Assembly (NCBI RefSeq): GCF_002284575.1
Contig: NZ_NPKJ01000040.1
Coordinates: forward strand, 102,052 to 166,051
Length of the DNA: 64,000 nt
Direction of reading: 5' to 3'
Origin: Mesorhizobium temperatum
Lineage (GTDB): Bacteria > Pseudomonadota > Alphaproteobacteria > Rhizobiales > Rhizobiaceae
This document shows, piece after piece, positions 47,375-56,592 of the stretch (positions are counted from its first letter, which is position 1; each line of letters begins with the position of its first letter). The notes beneath the pieces were generated by a model. It did no database searches. It was given only the letters and a program-made list of their open reading frames with translations, and was not told where the DNA came from. Made by a program: the position numbers and the translations under genes.

Positions 47375-48816
47375 GCGCAGCGTCGCAGACCATCCCCGAC
47401 GCTGCATACGTTCCGGAAATCGAACAGGACGTGCTTGGCACGCTTCTGTTCGGTGGCGACTTCCGCAAGGTGATGAGCTTTCTCCGGGAAGACCATTTCG
47501 TCCCTGATATCCACCGCATGCTTTTCCGGGCGATCCGCGCTGCACATGAACAGTACGGCTCGACGACCATGCCAATCGTCTCCCGACTTTTGCCGGAAGA
47601 TGCCAAAATCCTATTCATTCAAAAGACTGATCAGTCTCCATCAGCCTATATGGCAGATCTTGCTTCGTCGATCGTCGCCGGCCCCGCAGGACTGGAGCGA
47701 GGCGGCAAGGCTGTCGTGGCTCAATGGGCGAGGTTGAAGACGGCCGAGGTCGGAAAGCTCCTACGGGAAACCGCGCACGACGCAACGTCTGACACGAAGG
47801 TAACCATCCAGTCGGTATCGTCGGACCTGGACACGATTGCCGCCGAGTTGCGCGCCGGTCCCCGTCGCAAGTCGCGGGTGACGTTGGCGGAAGCCGCGGT
47901 CGGCGCCTTTGCCGAGATCGAGGAAGCCCAGCAGCGCGGCAACGGTCTTACTGGCGTCACGTGGGGCCTGACAGACGTTAACCGCGCCACAGGTGGCATC
48001 CAGCGCGGCGAAATGACCGTCATTGGTGCCCGCCCATCCATGGGCAAGACCGCTGTCGGATTGTCGGTGGCTATCAGGACTGCGAAGAGCGGCGCCGGGA
48101 CCGGTTTCATATCCCTTGAAATGGGAGCGAAGCGGCTGGCGATGCGGGCTCTAACCGATATCGCTTATGATTGGGGCATCCAGATTGCCTACAGCAACTT
48201 GATCACCGGCAGGGTGGAGCCGGGCGAGATCGACACATTGAAATCCGCATGCCGAGACCTCGACACGCTGCCGTTGTGGATTGAGGAGCAACCTGGCCTG
48301 TCGATGACTGACGTTCGGGTCAAGACCGAACGCATGATGGAGAGCGCCGAAGCTGTCGGCTGTCCGCTTGGTGTCCTCTTCGTAGACTACCTCCAACTCA
48401 TCCGCCCGTCTGCTCGCTACCAGGGCAACCGCAACAACGAGATCACCGAGATTTCCGGCGGGCTTCGCGAACTGGCGCGGGAATACAACTTGGGTGTCGT
48501 CGCGCTTTCGCAGCTCAGCCGCAACATCGAAAGCCGCGCCATGAACGAGCGCAGGCCGATGATGTCGGATCTCCGCGATAGTGGCGCGATCGAGCAGGAT
48601 GCGGACACCATCATCTTCCTGTTTCGAGAAGCCTATTACCTCGAAAAGGAAAAGGGCAAGGACGCCGAAGCGGAAGTCAACCGCGTCTCGCGGCTCTCCG
48701 ACGTTCAAAACAAGCTGGAATTCATCATCGGCAAGCAGCGCAACGGGCCGGTCAAGACGATTGACCTGTTCGTCGACATCGCCTGTTCCGCCGTTCGCAA
48801 TGCAGCGAGGCTCTAA
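47371..48816 (+). CDS. Replicative DNA helicase, DnaB-like
   Basis: 481 residues, TTG start overlapping the previous stop. The N-terminal helical domain is about residues 10-110 (VLGTLLFGGDFRKVMSFLRE); the RecA-type core begins with Walker A ARPSMGKTA near residue 219, then VLFVDYLQLI (Walker B) and LSQLSRNIESRAMNERRPMMSDLRDSG-like (arginine finger region; written in parts) as in DnaB. It unwinds DNA at the phage replication fork. The following gene is a likely loader or initiator. Confidence 0.9.
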   Translation: MSAASQTIPDAAYVPEIEQDVLGTLLFGGDFRKVMSFLREDHFVPDIHRMLFRAIRAAHEQYGSTTMPIVSRLLPEDAKILFIQKTDQSPSAYMADLASSIVAGPAGLERGGKAVVAQWARLKTAEVGKLLRETAHDATSDTKVTIQSVSSDLDTIAAELRAGPRRKSRVTLAEAAVGAFAEIEEAQQRGNGLTGVTWGLTDVNRATGGIQRGEMTVIGARPSMGKTAVGLSVAIRTAKSGAGTGFISLEMGAKRLAMRALTDIAYDWGIQIAYSNLITGRVEPGEIDTLKSACRDLDTLPLWIEEQPGLSMTDVRVKTERMMESAEAVGCPLGVLFVDYLQLIRPSARYQGNRNNEITEISGGLRELAREYNLGVVALSQLSRNIESRAMNERRPMMSDLRDSGAIEQDADTIIFLFREAYYLEKEKGKDAEAEVNRVSRLSDVQNKLEFIIGKQRNGPVKTIDLFVDIACSAVRNAARL

Positions 48817-49721
48817 TGTCGAGAATCCGCACCATCAAACCAGAGTTTTTCAAGCACGAAGAGCTATTCGACGCGGAGGTGGAAACTGGCTTGCCGCTTC
48901 GCCTGTCGTTTGCCGGTCTATGGACACAGTGCGACCGGGAAGGCCGCTTTGTGTGGCGTCCTCGCCAGTTGAAGGCGGACATACTTCCTTACGATGATGT
49001 CGATTTTTCACGCGTGCTCGACGCGTTGGCCACGCGTGGTTTCATCGTGAAATACGCGTCGGCGGACCGGTCTTTCGGGTACGTCCCGTCATGGAACCGG
49101 CACCAGGTCATAAACAACCGGGAAAGCGCCAGTAGTTTACCTAACCCTATTGATATCATTGCAAAAACTGACGCGTCCGCCACGCGTCATCCACGCGTGA
49201 GGCACGACGGTAAAGTGGAAGGGAAGGGAAAGGAAGGGAAAGAAGAACCTAACGGTTCTTTGTCCGGAACAAGTCCGGACCCCGCACAAAGACCGAAAGC
49301 AAAAAGCAACTACTCGGAAGCCTTCGAAGCATTCTGGCTTGCCTATCCTCGATCACCGAACATGTCCAAGGTGAAGGCGTTCGATGGATGGAAGAAGCTC
49401 ACTGAGCCAGAGCGGAAGGCTTGTCACGACGCCGTGTCGGCCTATCGGTCTTTCCTCGCCTCGAAACCCGACCATCCGACGATGCACGCGGCGACGTTCA
49501 TCAATGAGCGGAGGTTCGAGGGCTTCGCCGCCGGCATCGCCACCACTGCAGCAGATGAGGACGCGCAATGGCCGAAGCGCCTAGCGTACGCCCGAAGCAA
49601 CAAAACTTGGTCGACATCCATGTGGGGGCCTGGGCCGGGACAGCGCGGCTGTCGCGTCCCCACTGATCTACTCAACGAAAGCGACGGCGATGGCTGGCGC
49701 GAATGGGAGCAAGCAGCATGA
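48816..49721 (+). CDS. Phage replication initiation-like protein
   Basis: 301 residues. The opening SRIRTIKPEFFKHEEL and RLSFAGLWTQCDREGRF are typical of phage winged-helix replication proteins found beside DnaB-type helicases. A Lys/Glu/Gly-rich linker (about residues 125-165) leads to a C-terminal domain with EAFEAFWLAYPRSPNMSKVKA. Start overlaps the helicase stop by one base. Role as origin binder or helicase loader is inferred. Confidence 0.7.
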   Translation: MSRIRTIKPEFFKHEELFDAEVETGLPLRLSFAGLWTQCDREGRFVWRPRQLKADILPYDDVDFSRVLDALATRGFIVKYASADRSFGYVPSWNRHQVINNRESASSLPNPIDIIAKTDASATRHPRVRHDGKVEGKGKEGKEEPNGSLSGTSPDPAQRPKAKSNYSEAFEAFWLAYPRSPNMSKVKAFDGWKKLTEPERKACHDAVSAYRSFLASKPDHPTMHAATFINERRFEGFAAGIATTAADEDAQWPKRLAYARSNKTWSTSMWGPGPGQRGCRVPTDLLNESDGDGWREWEQAA

Positions 49722-50383
49722 GCAGGATCAAGATCCCGCAAGCGAAAGCAGTCATATTTTGGAATGATGATCCGCGCGACCTAAAGAAGGTGCGCGTCAT
49801 GTCGGCCGAAGATCCGGCTACTAATTGGGCGGGAGGCGGATATGAAAATTGCATAGGTGCATGCGCGTCAGAATGGCTGAGCGGGCCGGAAGCAACTCCA
49901 CGAGGAGTGTTCGATGAATTCATGTCGAGTCCCTTGATGGTCGCGGCTGACAAGACGTTGGCGACAGACGTTCGGGGTGATTGGCTTCTGGAATTTATTA
50001 AGATTGAAGGTTGCGAATGGGCCGGCCAGGAACTCGAATCGATGAACTGTTTTCCGGGAGAAGACGAACGCGAGATACATCAAGAAGCTGTAATCGCATG
50101 GGATGCGCTGGCTGAGCTTTCTAACGAACTATCCGAGCTCCTATCGGCCAAGATCAGCGCGGTCCCCAGCCAAGCGTATGGGGATTTTTACGGGCTTGTT
50201 CATTCAGAATTTGAAGTGCTCGGGCAAGGTTCCCCGGCATGGCTTCAGCATCTTATGGCGGCGACAAATGCCGACACCGACCGCCGGGTAAGGCTCGCCG
50301 AACGAATTGAACTGTTCGCGCAGCGACACGGACTCACCATCGAAGGCGCAACAACTATTCTCCTGCGGGGCACTCAACTATGA
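49718..50383 (+). CDS. Hypothetical phage protein
   Basis: 221 residues, ATG overlapping the previous stop (ATGA) and its own stop overlapping the next start. Acidic overall; no motif recognised. Base composition is lower in GC than the host genes, as expected for a phage accessory gene. Confidence 0.6.
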   Translation: MSRIKIPQAKAVIFWNDDPRDLKKVRVMSAEDPATNWAGGGYENCIGACASEWLSGPEATPRGVFDEFMSSPLMVAADKTLATDVRGDWLLEFIKIEGCEWAGQELESMNCFPGEDEREIHQEAVIAWDALAELSNELSELLSAKISAVPSQAYGDFYGLVHSEFEVLGQGSPAWLQHLMAATNADTDRRVRLAERIELFAQRHGLTIEGATTILLRGTQL

Positions 50384-51240
50384 GCACGCCTGCCAACCCA
50401 CTTCGCCGCATTGAACCGGTTTCGATCTCGGGACTGAAGCCAAAGGCGCCCGCGACCGGCCAGCCCATCATGGAATACGTCAACCCGCGCAGCCTCTACA
50501 TTGACCCGGCCTATCAGCGGTCGATCGGCGAGCGCGGCTTGCGCCAGATCCGGAAAATCATCGAGCATTTCGACTGGTCGAAGTTCAAGCTTCCGACTTG
50601 CTGCTATTCGGAAAACCATGCCGGTGAGACCGTCTTGTTCGTTCTCGACGGGCAGCATACTGCCATCGCATGCGCCTCGCATCCGCACATCGACACGATC
50701 CCTGTCCAGATCGTCGAGGCCGCGACGGTCGAAGCGCAAGCTGCTGCCTTCATCGGCCTGAACACTGAACGGCTTGGCGTCACCTCGTTGCAGCTCCACC
50801 AGGCTGCGGTCGCGGCCGGCGACAAGGCGGCGCTGAAAGTCGTCGAGGTCTGTCAACGCGCTACCGTGTCCATCCTTCGTGGCACTCCTGGAAGCGGCAA
50901 ATTCAAATCCCATGAGACTGTCGCCGTTCAGGCGATCGGCGGGCTGATCGCCCGACGCGGTGAAGAAATGGCCGGTCGGGTGCTGGATGTTCTGTCGCGC
51001 GCACAACTGGCGCCCATCACGGGGCCACATATCAAGGCGGTCGACCTGCTGCTGACCGACGAGGAATATTGCCAGAGCATCGACGATTCTGAGTTGGTTA
51101 CGGCGATCATCAGCCTGAAGACGACCGGCGAGGATGAAGCCAAGGTGTTCGCCGCGGCGCACAAGGTTCCGATCTGGAAGGCGTTGGCGATCACATGGTT
51201 CAAGAAATGCCGCAAGCGCCGGCTGAAGGCGGTCGCATGA
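50380..51240 (+). CDS. ParB/Srx-fold protein of the phage early region
   Basis: 286 residues. NPRSLYIDPAYQRSIGERGL and FVLDGQHTAIACA are the ParB-N/Srx nuclease-like motifs. No C-terminal DNA-binding HTH of ParB type is evident, so it is not a simple partition protein. Phage homologues are often annotated as ParB-like or DUF proteins of unknown role. Overlaps both neighbours. Confidence 0.65.
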   Translation: MSTPANPLRRIEPVSISGLKPKAPATGQPIMEYVNPRSLYIDPAYQRSIGERGLRQIRKIIEHFDWSKFKLPTCCYSENHAGETVLFVLDGQHTAIACASHPHIDTIPVQIVEAATVEAQAAAFIGLNTERLGVTSLQLHQAAVAAGDKAALKVVEVCQRATVSILRGTPGSGKFKSHETVAVQAIGGLIARRGEEMAGRVLDVLSRAQLAPITGPHIKAVDLLLTDEEYCQSIDDSELVTAIISLKTTGEDEAKVFAAAHKVPIWKALAITWFKKCRKRRLKAVA

Positions 51241-51641
51241 CGGTCGTTGGAGCGCCTGACGGTGCCGGCTGGGTGGTGGTTTCGGGCGGGGAAACCCTCG
51301 CCGGGCCTTTCCCAACAAACGCCGAAGCCTGGCGCGCGGCTGACCGATTGGAAGGCTCGCCCATGTCGCCGGCAGAAAAGCGAGCCGACTGGATTTCGAA
51401 CAAAATCCTGTCGAGCGGGCCGATGCCGGTCGTCCCGAAGAAGAAGACCAGGCGTGAGCGCAAGCAAGCCAAAGCCGCGGCGAAGGCTCCTCGCTGGGTC
51501 CGCGACATCGCAGCGGCAAAGTTCGATCCGCTTGGCAACCGCCAGCATCGGGAATGGCAGCTTGGGACGTTCGGCCCGGCATCGCCAGTGCGAAGGATTG
51601 ACCCAGCTGACTATGTGGCGGGGAGGCCGACCAGCAAATGA
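51237..51641 (+). CDS. Hypothetical phage protein, basic C-terminal half
   Basis: 134 residues. Residues 1-45 resemble a short beta domain (WVVVSGGETLAGPF), followed by a Lys/Arg-rich stretch (KKKTRRERKQAKAAAK) suited to nucleic acid binding. Overlaps both neighbours. Not recognised. Confidence 0.5.
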   Translation: MTVVGAPDGAGWVVVSGGETLAGPFPTNAEAWRAADRLEGSPMSPAEKRADWISNKILSSGPMPVVPKKKTRRERKQAKAAAKAPRWVRDIAAAKFDPLGNRQHREWQLGTFGPASPVRRIDPADYVAGRPTSK

Positions 51642-52030
51642 AGCAACATCGATCCGGACACCGCGCCTCGCTGCCATTCCATGCCTTCAGCAGTTTCAAC
51701 AAGAAGGGCGGGATGGTGGACCGGCGCGTTGAACGACAGCGAAACCGCGCGCTCGACATGTATCAGGAGATGTCGACCTACGAGAACATTGCGGAGTGTC
51801 TAGACATTTCGGTGACGACAGTCGTCCAGTACGTCGCGCGAGCTCGACAAAAGGGCGATGTCCGCGCCAATCGACCGTTTAAGCATCGCGGCCGGTTGCA
51901 GGCTTTGCAGCGGCGGAAAGCCATCCGCGAAATGAAGGCGCTGGGCATGTCGGCTCGAGAAATCGCCAAGCAGCTCGGCATCAACGTCCGGCTCGTCCAG
52001 ATCAGGCTGAAGGAGTCCGGCAATGGGTAA
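51638..52030 (+). CDS. Small HTH protein, phage regulator
   Basis: 130 residues with two HTH-like units: STYENIAECLDISVTTVVQYV and MSAREIAKQLGINVRLVQIRL. Basic throughout. Could be a late-gene regulator or a terminase-associated DNA-binding protein. Overlaps the next gene by 8 bp. Confidence 0.6.
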   Translation: MKQHRSGHRASLPFHAFSSFNKKGGMVDRRVERQRNRALDMYQEMSTYENIAECLDISVTTVVQYVARARQKGDVRANRPFKHRGRLQALQRRKAIREMKALGMSAREIAKQLGINVRLVQIRLKESGNG

Positions 52031-52247
52031 GCTCCCGGAAGGCAAACCAATCGTAAAGGGCAGCCCGGTCTATGCGGCAATCGTCGCCGACCAGAAGACG
52101 CTTTGCCCTGACGCTCCGGTCGACATCCTCGACCAGGCCATGTCCGAATGGGAACAATATCCAGACGGCACGCTGTCACCGATTTACCGTCGATTCCTTC
52201 TCCGGGCGTCGGTTCATGATTTGATGAAGAGGCGAGCCAATGGGTGA
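52023..52247 (+). CDS. Hypothetical small phage protein
   Basis: 74 residues; 8-bp overlaps with both neighbours support reality. Helical, no recognised motif. Confidence 0.5.
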   Translation: MGKLPEGKPIVKGSPVYAAIVADQKTLCPDAPVDILDQAMSEWEQYPDGTLSPIYRRFLLRASVHDLMKRRANG

Positions 52248-52428
52248 CCGTCAAAAACTCGTCGCCCGATCGGCGTCGGAAAAAACAGAGGATTGGCCGT
52301 TCTGGTTCATCGCCGACGAGGCGGGCCGGAACGTCCTGACAGATGGTCGCGGGTACGGCGGCAAGTTCGACACGCGCGGAGAATGCGAGCGGCGGGAAAG
52401 GGACGCATCCAATGGCGCGGCCAAGTAG
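52240..52428 (+). CDS. Hypothetical small phage protein
   Basis: 62 residues, with WPFWFIADEAGRNVLTDGRG; overlaps the terminase small-subunit gene by 17 bp. Not recognised. Confidence 0.45.
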   Translation: MGDRQKLVARSASEKTEDWPFWFIADEAGRNVLTDGRGYGGKFDTRGECERRERDASNGAAK

Positions 52429-52885
52429 CTTCACCCAAGAGATAGCCGACGCGATTTGTGAAAAGCTTGCGGACGGGCGAAGCCTGCGGTCGATCTGTGA
52501 GGCTGACGACATGCCACATGTTGCGACAGTATGCCGATGGCTTGCCGATGAGCGGCGGGCTGAGTTTCGCGAACAATACGTGCGCGCACGCGAGATCCAG
52601 GCAGACGCTCTCTTTGAGCAGGCGTTGGACATCGCTGATACCCCGGTGGAGGGGATCAAAACCAAGGTGACTTCGGACGGTAAGACCGAAGAGATGCGCG
52701 GCGATATGATCGAGCACAGGCGGCTACAGGTTGAAACCCGAAAGTGGATGGTTGGTAAGATGGCGCCAAAGAAGTATGGCGACAAACTTGCGCTGACAGA
52801 CGGCGAGGGCGGCCCGCTGGTCGTCCAGGTGCTGAAGCTCGCGGATCAGGAAGCGAAGGCTGATGCCGACAATCCAGCTACCTAA
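52412..52885 (+). CDS. Terminase small subunit-like protein
   Basis: 157 residues beginning MARPSSFTQEIADAICEKLA, an HTH (SLRSICEADDMPHVATVCRWL), then a helical body ending in KKYGDKLALTDGEGG. This is the usual pattern of small terminase (terminase_5/TerS-like) proteins, which recognise the packaging site. It overlaps the large-subunit gene by 23 bp. Confidence 0.78.
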   Translation: MARPSSFTQEIADAICEKLADGRSLRSICEADDMPHVATVCRWLADERRAEFREQYVRAREIQADALFEQALDIADTPVEGIKTKVTSDGKTEEMRGDMIEHRRLQVETRKWMVGKMAPKKYGDKLALTDGEGGPLVVQVLKLADQEAKADADNPAT

Positions 52886-54287
52886 CGCCGGCTGGCGTCC
52901 TCGCTGGTATCAGAAGAAGGCATGGGACACATGGGAGCAGGGCTGTAAGCGCCAGCTCTTGTTCTGGCACCGCCGCGCCGGCAAGGACGAAATCAACCTG
53001 AACATGCATGCCGTGTCTGCCCATGAGCGGCCCGGAACCTACTGGCACATGCTGCCTGAGGCCGCCCAGGCACGCAAAGCGATCTGGAACGCGGTCAACC
53101 CGCACACTGGCAAGCGCCGGCTGTTCGAGGCCTTTCCTGAGCCTCTAATCGAGAACATGAACGACAATGAAATGTTCATCCGGTTCAAGATTGGGTCAAC
53201 TTTTCAGGTGGTCGGCTCGGACAACTTCAACAGCCTGGTTGGATCGCCACCGGTTGGAATTACCTTTTCGGAATGGGCATTAGCGAAGCCGGCGGCGTGG
53301 GCGTACCTGTCGCCGATCCTTGAAGAGAACGGCGGTTGGGCCTCATTCATCACCACACCGCGCGGCAACAACCATGCGAAATCGATGCTCGACGAGGTGA
53401 AGAAGGACGCGTTCGATCGGGTGACGAATCCGGCTGGCTGGTTTTGGGAAGTCCTTCCGGTGTCGGTCACGGAAGCGATGACAGCCGAGGGCATCGACAA
53501 GCAGCGCAAGATTTACGTCGGCCTGTTCGGGCAAGAAACTGCTGATCTGCTGATTGATCAGGAATTCTATTGCTCGTTCGCGGGCGCGCTGGTCGGGTCG
53601 TATTGGGGCGCCGAAGTTGCCAGGGCAGAGCGTGAGGGCCGCATTGGTCGGCCGATCGCGGTCAATCCGGCGTATCCAGTTCACACTGTGTGGGATCTGG
53701 GCAAGGCGTCCAACAACCCGATCTGGTGTTTCCAGGTCATCGACGGTACGCCCATCATCGTCGATTTCTATCTGCCGGACAGTGAAGACCTCGCCGACTG
53801 GTGCAAGTGGCTCGACGACCAGGGCTACAAGGGCAACGACTACGTTCCGCATGACATCATGCACCCGCAATGGGGAACGGCTCGAACCCGCCTGCAAACG
53901 CTGAAGGATCACGGTCGCAAGCCGAAGATGGTTGGCATAGCCAGCTTTGCTGATGGCGTGAATGCCGGCCGGCAGACGATCAAGCTGGCGCGTTTCGCGG
54001 ACAACGAGCGGGTGGCCGATGGCATCGAGGGCCTGAAGGCATTCCGCCGCGAGTGGGACGACGACAAGAAATGTTTCCGTGACGTGCCCGTGAAGAACTG
54101 GGCCGAACACTATGCGTCCGCGTTCCGCTATCTAGGTCTCGCATGGCGTGAAGCTATCGTGGCGGTGGTGAAGCCAGCGGGCGATCCAGGCACTTACGAG
54201 GCCCGACCAGATGGATCGATCCGCAGCAATCAGACCGTCAAGGAGGCGGTTGATGCAATGGTCAGGCGGCGCCGGGCAGCACGTTAG
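52863..54287 (+). CDS. Terminase large subunit
   Basis: 474 residues. The ATPase part has FWHRRAGKDE as a deviant Walker A (about residues 36-45) and GITFSEWALAKP as the Walker B region. The nuclease half includes HTVWDLGKASNNPIW. It packages DNA into heads. Portal and head genes normally follow at once; here they begin only at 60,572, after an inserted segment. Confidence 0.88.
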   Translation: MPTIQLPNAGWRPRWYQKKAWDTWEQGCKRQLLFWHRRAGKDEINLNMHAVSAHERPGTYWHMLPEAAQARKAIWNAVNPHTGKRRLFEAFPEPLIENMNDNEMFIRFKIGSTFQVVGSDNFNSLVGSPPVGITFSEWALAKPAAWAYLSPILEENGGWASFITTPRGNNHAKSMLDEVKKDAFDRVTNPAGWFWEVLPVSVTEAMTAEGIDKQRKIYVGLFGQETADLLIDQEFYCSFAGALVGSYWGAEVARAEREGRIGRPIAVNPAYPVHTVWDLGKASNNPIWCFQVIDGTPIIVDFYLPDSEDLADWCKWLDDQGYKGNDYVPHDIMHPQWGTARTRLQTLKDHGRKPKMVGIASFADGVNAGRQTIKLARFADNERVADGIEGLKAFRREWDDDKKCFRDVPVKNWAEHYASAFRYLGLAWREAIVAVVKPAGDPGTYEARPDGSIRSNQTVKEAVDAMVRRRRAAR

Positions 54288-54347
54288 AAGCTATTTCCTG
54301 AAGATCCGACGGACTAAGCAAGCTGCTGCTGATGCGGCCAACTAGGC

Positions 54348-54365
54348 CTCCTCAATTTTGAGGAG
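54348..54365 (+). promoter_or_regulatory. Hairpin after terminase
   Basis: CTCCTCAA, TT, TTGAGGAG: perfect 8-bp stem 61 bp after the terminase stop. Its right arm contains a GAGGAG ribosome-site-like sequence, so it could attenuate translation of a frame starting at 54373. Confidence 0.5.
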
Positions 54366-54390
54366 ACCCCCTATGGACCAGACCACAATT

Positions 54391-54409
54391 CAAACGGCTT
54401 ATCTTTTCG
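54391..54409 (+). repeat. Left 19-bp direct repeat of the 6.1-kb cargo segment
   Basis: CAAACGGCTTATCTTTTCG, identical to 60528-60546. Similarity ends sharply on both sides. Joining the flanks through one copy would place the portal gene about 130 bp after terminase, its expected place. Confidence 0.85.
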
Positions 54410-54454
54410 TGATGCTCCAATCACGGTGTCGCCAATCAACGGATTGGAGCGGCG

Positions 54455-55747
54455 ATGCCTCGCGCTGGTGGAATATACTCAGCCCCTCCGGGCACGACCG
54501 CAGCACCGAACACGACGATCGAGAGCGCAAAATACAATGCCCTCGTCGCCGATCTTGTCGATGATGCCAACACCGCCCGGCCTGTCACGGCGGGCGGATC
54601 GGGCTCGACGACCGCAGTCGGCGGCAATGACAATTTCAATACCTACAGCTCGGACATGCTGTCGGCCGCGACGGTCAATCTCGCAAATGCCACAGGGACC
54701 ATCGTCAACATCACTGGAACGGTCACGATTACCGCGCTGGGAACGGTTGCAGCCGGTGCTGAACGGGTCTTGATCTTTGCCGGGATACTGACACTCACGC
54801 ACAACTCCTCAAGCTTGATATTGCCGACGGGAGCGAACATCACCACCGCGGCCGGCGACGTGGCGACAATGCGCTCCAAGGGTGGCGGCAACTGGGTCTG
54901 CGTCGGCTACCAGCGCGCCAACGGCAAGCCGCTGGTCGTCAATGTCGACGACACCTTTATCGTCACCAATACCGATGCCGGCGCCGCTGCCGCGCCAGTT
55001 GTGGACGCTTACCGCAATTCGGCATCCCCCGCCGCTTCCGACGCGATTGGCCTGTTCAATCTCACCGGCAAGGACAGCGCTGACAATAAGACGACTTACG
55101 CTGCTTTGGCCGGAACAATTCTTGATCCGACGAACGGCTCTGAAGACGGTCGCGCCGCTCTGAGGACCATTGTCGCCGGAACTGAGGCTGATCGGCTGCG
55201 CGTCGAAGTGGGCGTCTATACCCCAAACGCGACCGGAGGCGACAAGGGCGCCGATACGATCAACACCAAGGCTGTCTATATCGACGGAGCCCGTCTTGGT
55301 GGCGCCCCGGATGCTATCCTCGAAGATCAGAAGGCGTCCACCACAGACGGCGGGACGTTTACCAATGGCGCTTGGCGCACCCGCGATCTGAACACAGAAG
55401 TGCGGGACGCTTCAGCGCTCGTCTCTTTAGCTGCAAATGCGTTCACTCCGACTGTGGATGGGTGGGTAGAATGGTCGGCGCCCGCGAACGATGTCGCTGC
55501 GCATCAAACAAGGCTGTTCAACGTCACTGATACCACCGTGGCCGGTGTCGGCTCGTCCGAGCGATGCCCTGGATCTTCCGACGTGACAACGAGGTCATGC
55601 GGGGGAGCGCCAGTTGTTGCCGGCAAAGCTTACCGCGTCGAACATCTGTGCAGTAGCACAATAGCCACCTTTGGGTTTGGTCGGGCGTGTGGCTTCGCCA
55701 CTACGGTGGAAGTTTTCACCCGCGTTCAGTTCTGGCGGACGGCATAG
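54455..55747 (+). CDS. Phage tail-fibre/receptor-binding-like protein
   Basis: 430 residues, rich in Thr, Ala, Gly and Asn with beta-repeats (VNLANATGTIVNITGTVTI), and a short N-terminal part (APPGTTAAPNTTIESAKYN) typical of fibre or appendage proteins attached to the particle. First gene inside the repeat-bounded segment. A membrane or signal sequence is absent. The C-terminal third is likely the receptor-binding part. The lysozyme gene follows 9 bp later. Confidence 0.65.
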   Translation: MPRAGGIYSAPPGTTAAPNTTIESAKYNALVADLVDDANTARPVTAGGSGSTTAVGGNDNFNTYSSDMLSAATVNLANATGTIVNITGTVTITALGTVAAGAERVLIFAGILTLTHNSSSLILPTGANITTAAGDVATMRSKGGGNWVCVGYQRANGKPLVVNVDDTFIVTNTDAGAAAAPVVDAYRNSASPAASDAIGLFNLTGKDSADNKTTYAALAGTILDPTNGSEDGRAALRTIVAGTEADRLRVEVGVYTPNATGGDKGADTINTKAVYIDGARLGGAPDAILEDQKASTTDGGTFTNGAWRTRDLNTEVRDASALVSLAANAFTPTVDGWVEWSAPANDVAAHQTRLFNVTDTTVAGVGSSERCPGSSDVTTRSCGGAPVVAGKAYRVEHLCSSTIATFGFGRACGFATTVEVFTRVQFWRTA

Positions 55748-55756
55748 GAGGCTATC

Positions 55757-56377
55757 ATGAAAACCAGTTCAGCAGGACGGGCAGCAATCGCGCGCCGCGA
55801 AGGCAACGTGCTGACTGCCTATCTCGATAGCGTCGGCGTCTGGACGATCGGCGTTGGCCATACCTCCGTTGCCGGTCCTCCGAAGGTTAGCAAGGGCCTG
55901 AAGATCACCGCTGCGCAGTCCGACGAGATTTTGCAGCGGGATCTGGCGGGCGTCGAGGCGTCTGTTTCAGCCATGGTGAAAGTGCCGCTCAATCAGAGCG
56001 AATTCGACGCGCTGGTTTCACTGGTCTTCAACATCGGGGCTGGCGGGTTCAAGGGGTCGTCTGTGCTGAGAAACCTCAACGCCGGCAATCGCCGGGGTGC
56101 GGCCGATTCCATGCTGGCGTGGAACAAGGGAACGATCGGCGGCAAGAAGGTGGTTCTGAAGGGGTTGGCCAATCGCCGGGCTGACGAGCGAGCGCAATTC
56201 CTGTCGGGTGCCCCGGTAGCAGCCTCGCCAACGCCCGCGAAGCCAATTCCGGCTCCACAGCCACCCATCGCGCCAAAACCGCCTCTAGTGGCTCCTGTGC
56301 CGCCCGAGTACCCGGAACGCAATTGGCTGTGGGCAGCGCTTTTCGCCATTCTGAAATGGATATTCGGAAGGAAATGA
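55757..56377 (+). CDS. Endolysin, T4-lysozyme family (GH24), with membrane-active C-terminal tail
   Basis: 206 residues. Catalytic Glu15, Asp24 and Thr30 (RREGN...YLDSVGVWTIG) have exactly T4-lysozyme spacing. There is no N-terminal SAR or signal peptide. After the ~150-residue enzyme come a Pro/Ala-rich linker (PTPAKPIPAPQPPIAPKPP) and a hydrophobic, Trp-rich basic tail (NWLWAALFAILKWIFGRK). The tail could anchor the enzyme or disrupt membranes. It overlaps the holin-like gene by 4 bp. Confidence 0.88.
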   Translation: MKTSSAGRAAIARREGNVLTAYLDSVGVWTIGVGHTSVAGPPKVSKGLKITAAQSDEILQRDLAGVEASVSAMVKVPLNQSEFDALVSLVFNIGAGGFKGSSVLRNLNAGNRRGAADSMLAWNKGTIGGKKVVLKGLANRRADERAQFLSGAPVAASPTPAKPIPAPQPPIAPKPPLVAPVPPEYPERNWLWAALFAILKWIFGRK

Positions 56378-56592
56378 CCATGTGGACCCGCATCAAGAGC
56401 TATTTCTCAGACAGCGAAACCATTTTTTGGGCGCGACTTCAGGCGGCGCTCGGTGTCGTCGCCGCGGTCGTCACGTATGTTGACCCGCACGTTCTTGCGC
56501 CGATCATTCCGGGGGAGTGGTTCCCCTGGTTCCTCGTCGTCAACGGGGTGCTGACTGAGTTCCTTCGCCGTCGCCGCGCTGAGGATTTGTGA
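56374..56592 (+). CDS. Small membrane protein, holin-like
   Basis: 72 residues with one or two hydrophobic segments (ARLQAALGVVAAVVTYV; FPWFLVVNGVLTEFL) and a basic C-tail. Lies directly after the endolysin with an ATGA overlap. Holin role is inferred from size, topology and place. Confidence 0.6.
   Translation: MTMWTRIKSYFSDSETIFWARLQAALGVVAAVVTYVDPHVLAPIIPGEWFPWFLVVNGVLTEFLRRRRAEDL

Noticed and set aside
54373..54564. 63-codon frame starting after the terminase hairpin
   Set aside because: It crosses the left 19-bp repeat and overlaps the fibre gene out of frame; it is probably the product of joining two unrelated sequences at the repeat.
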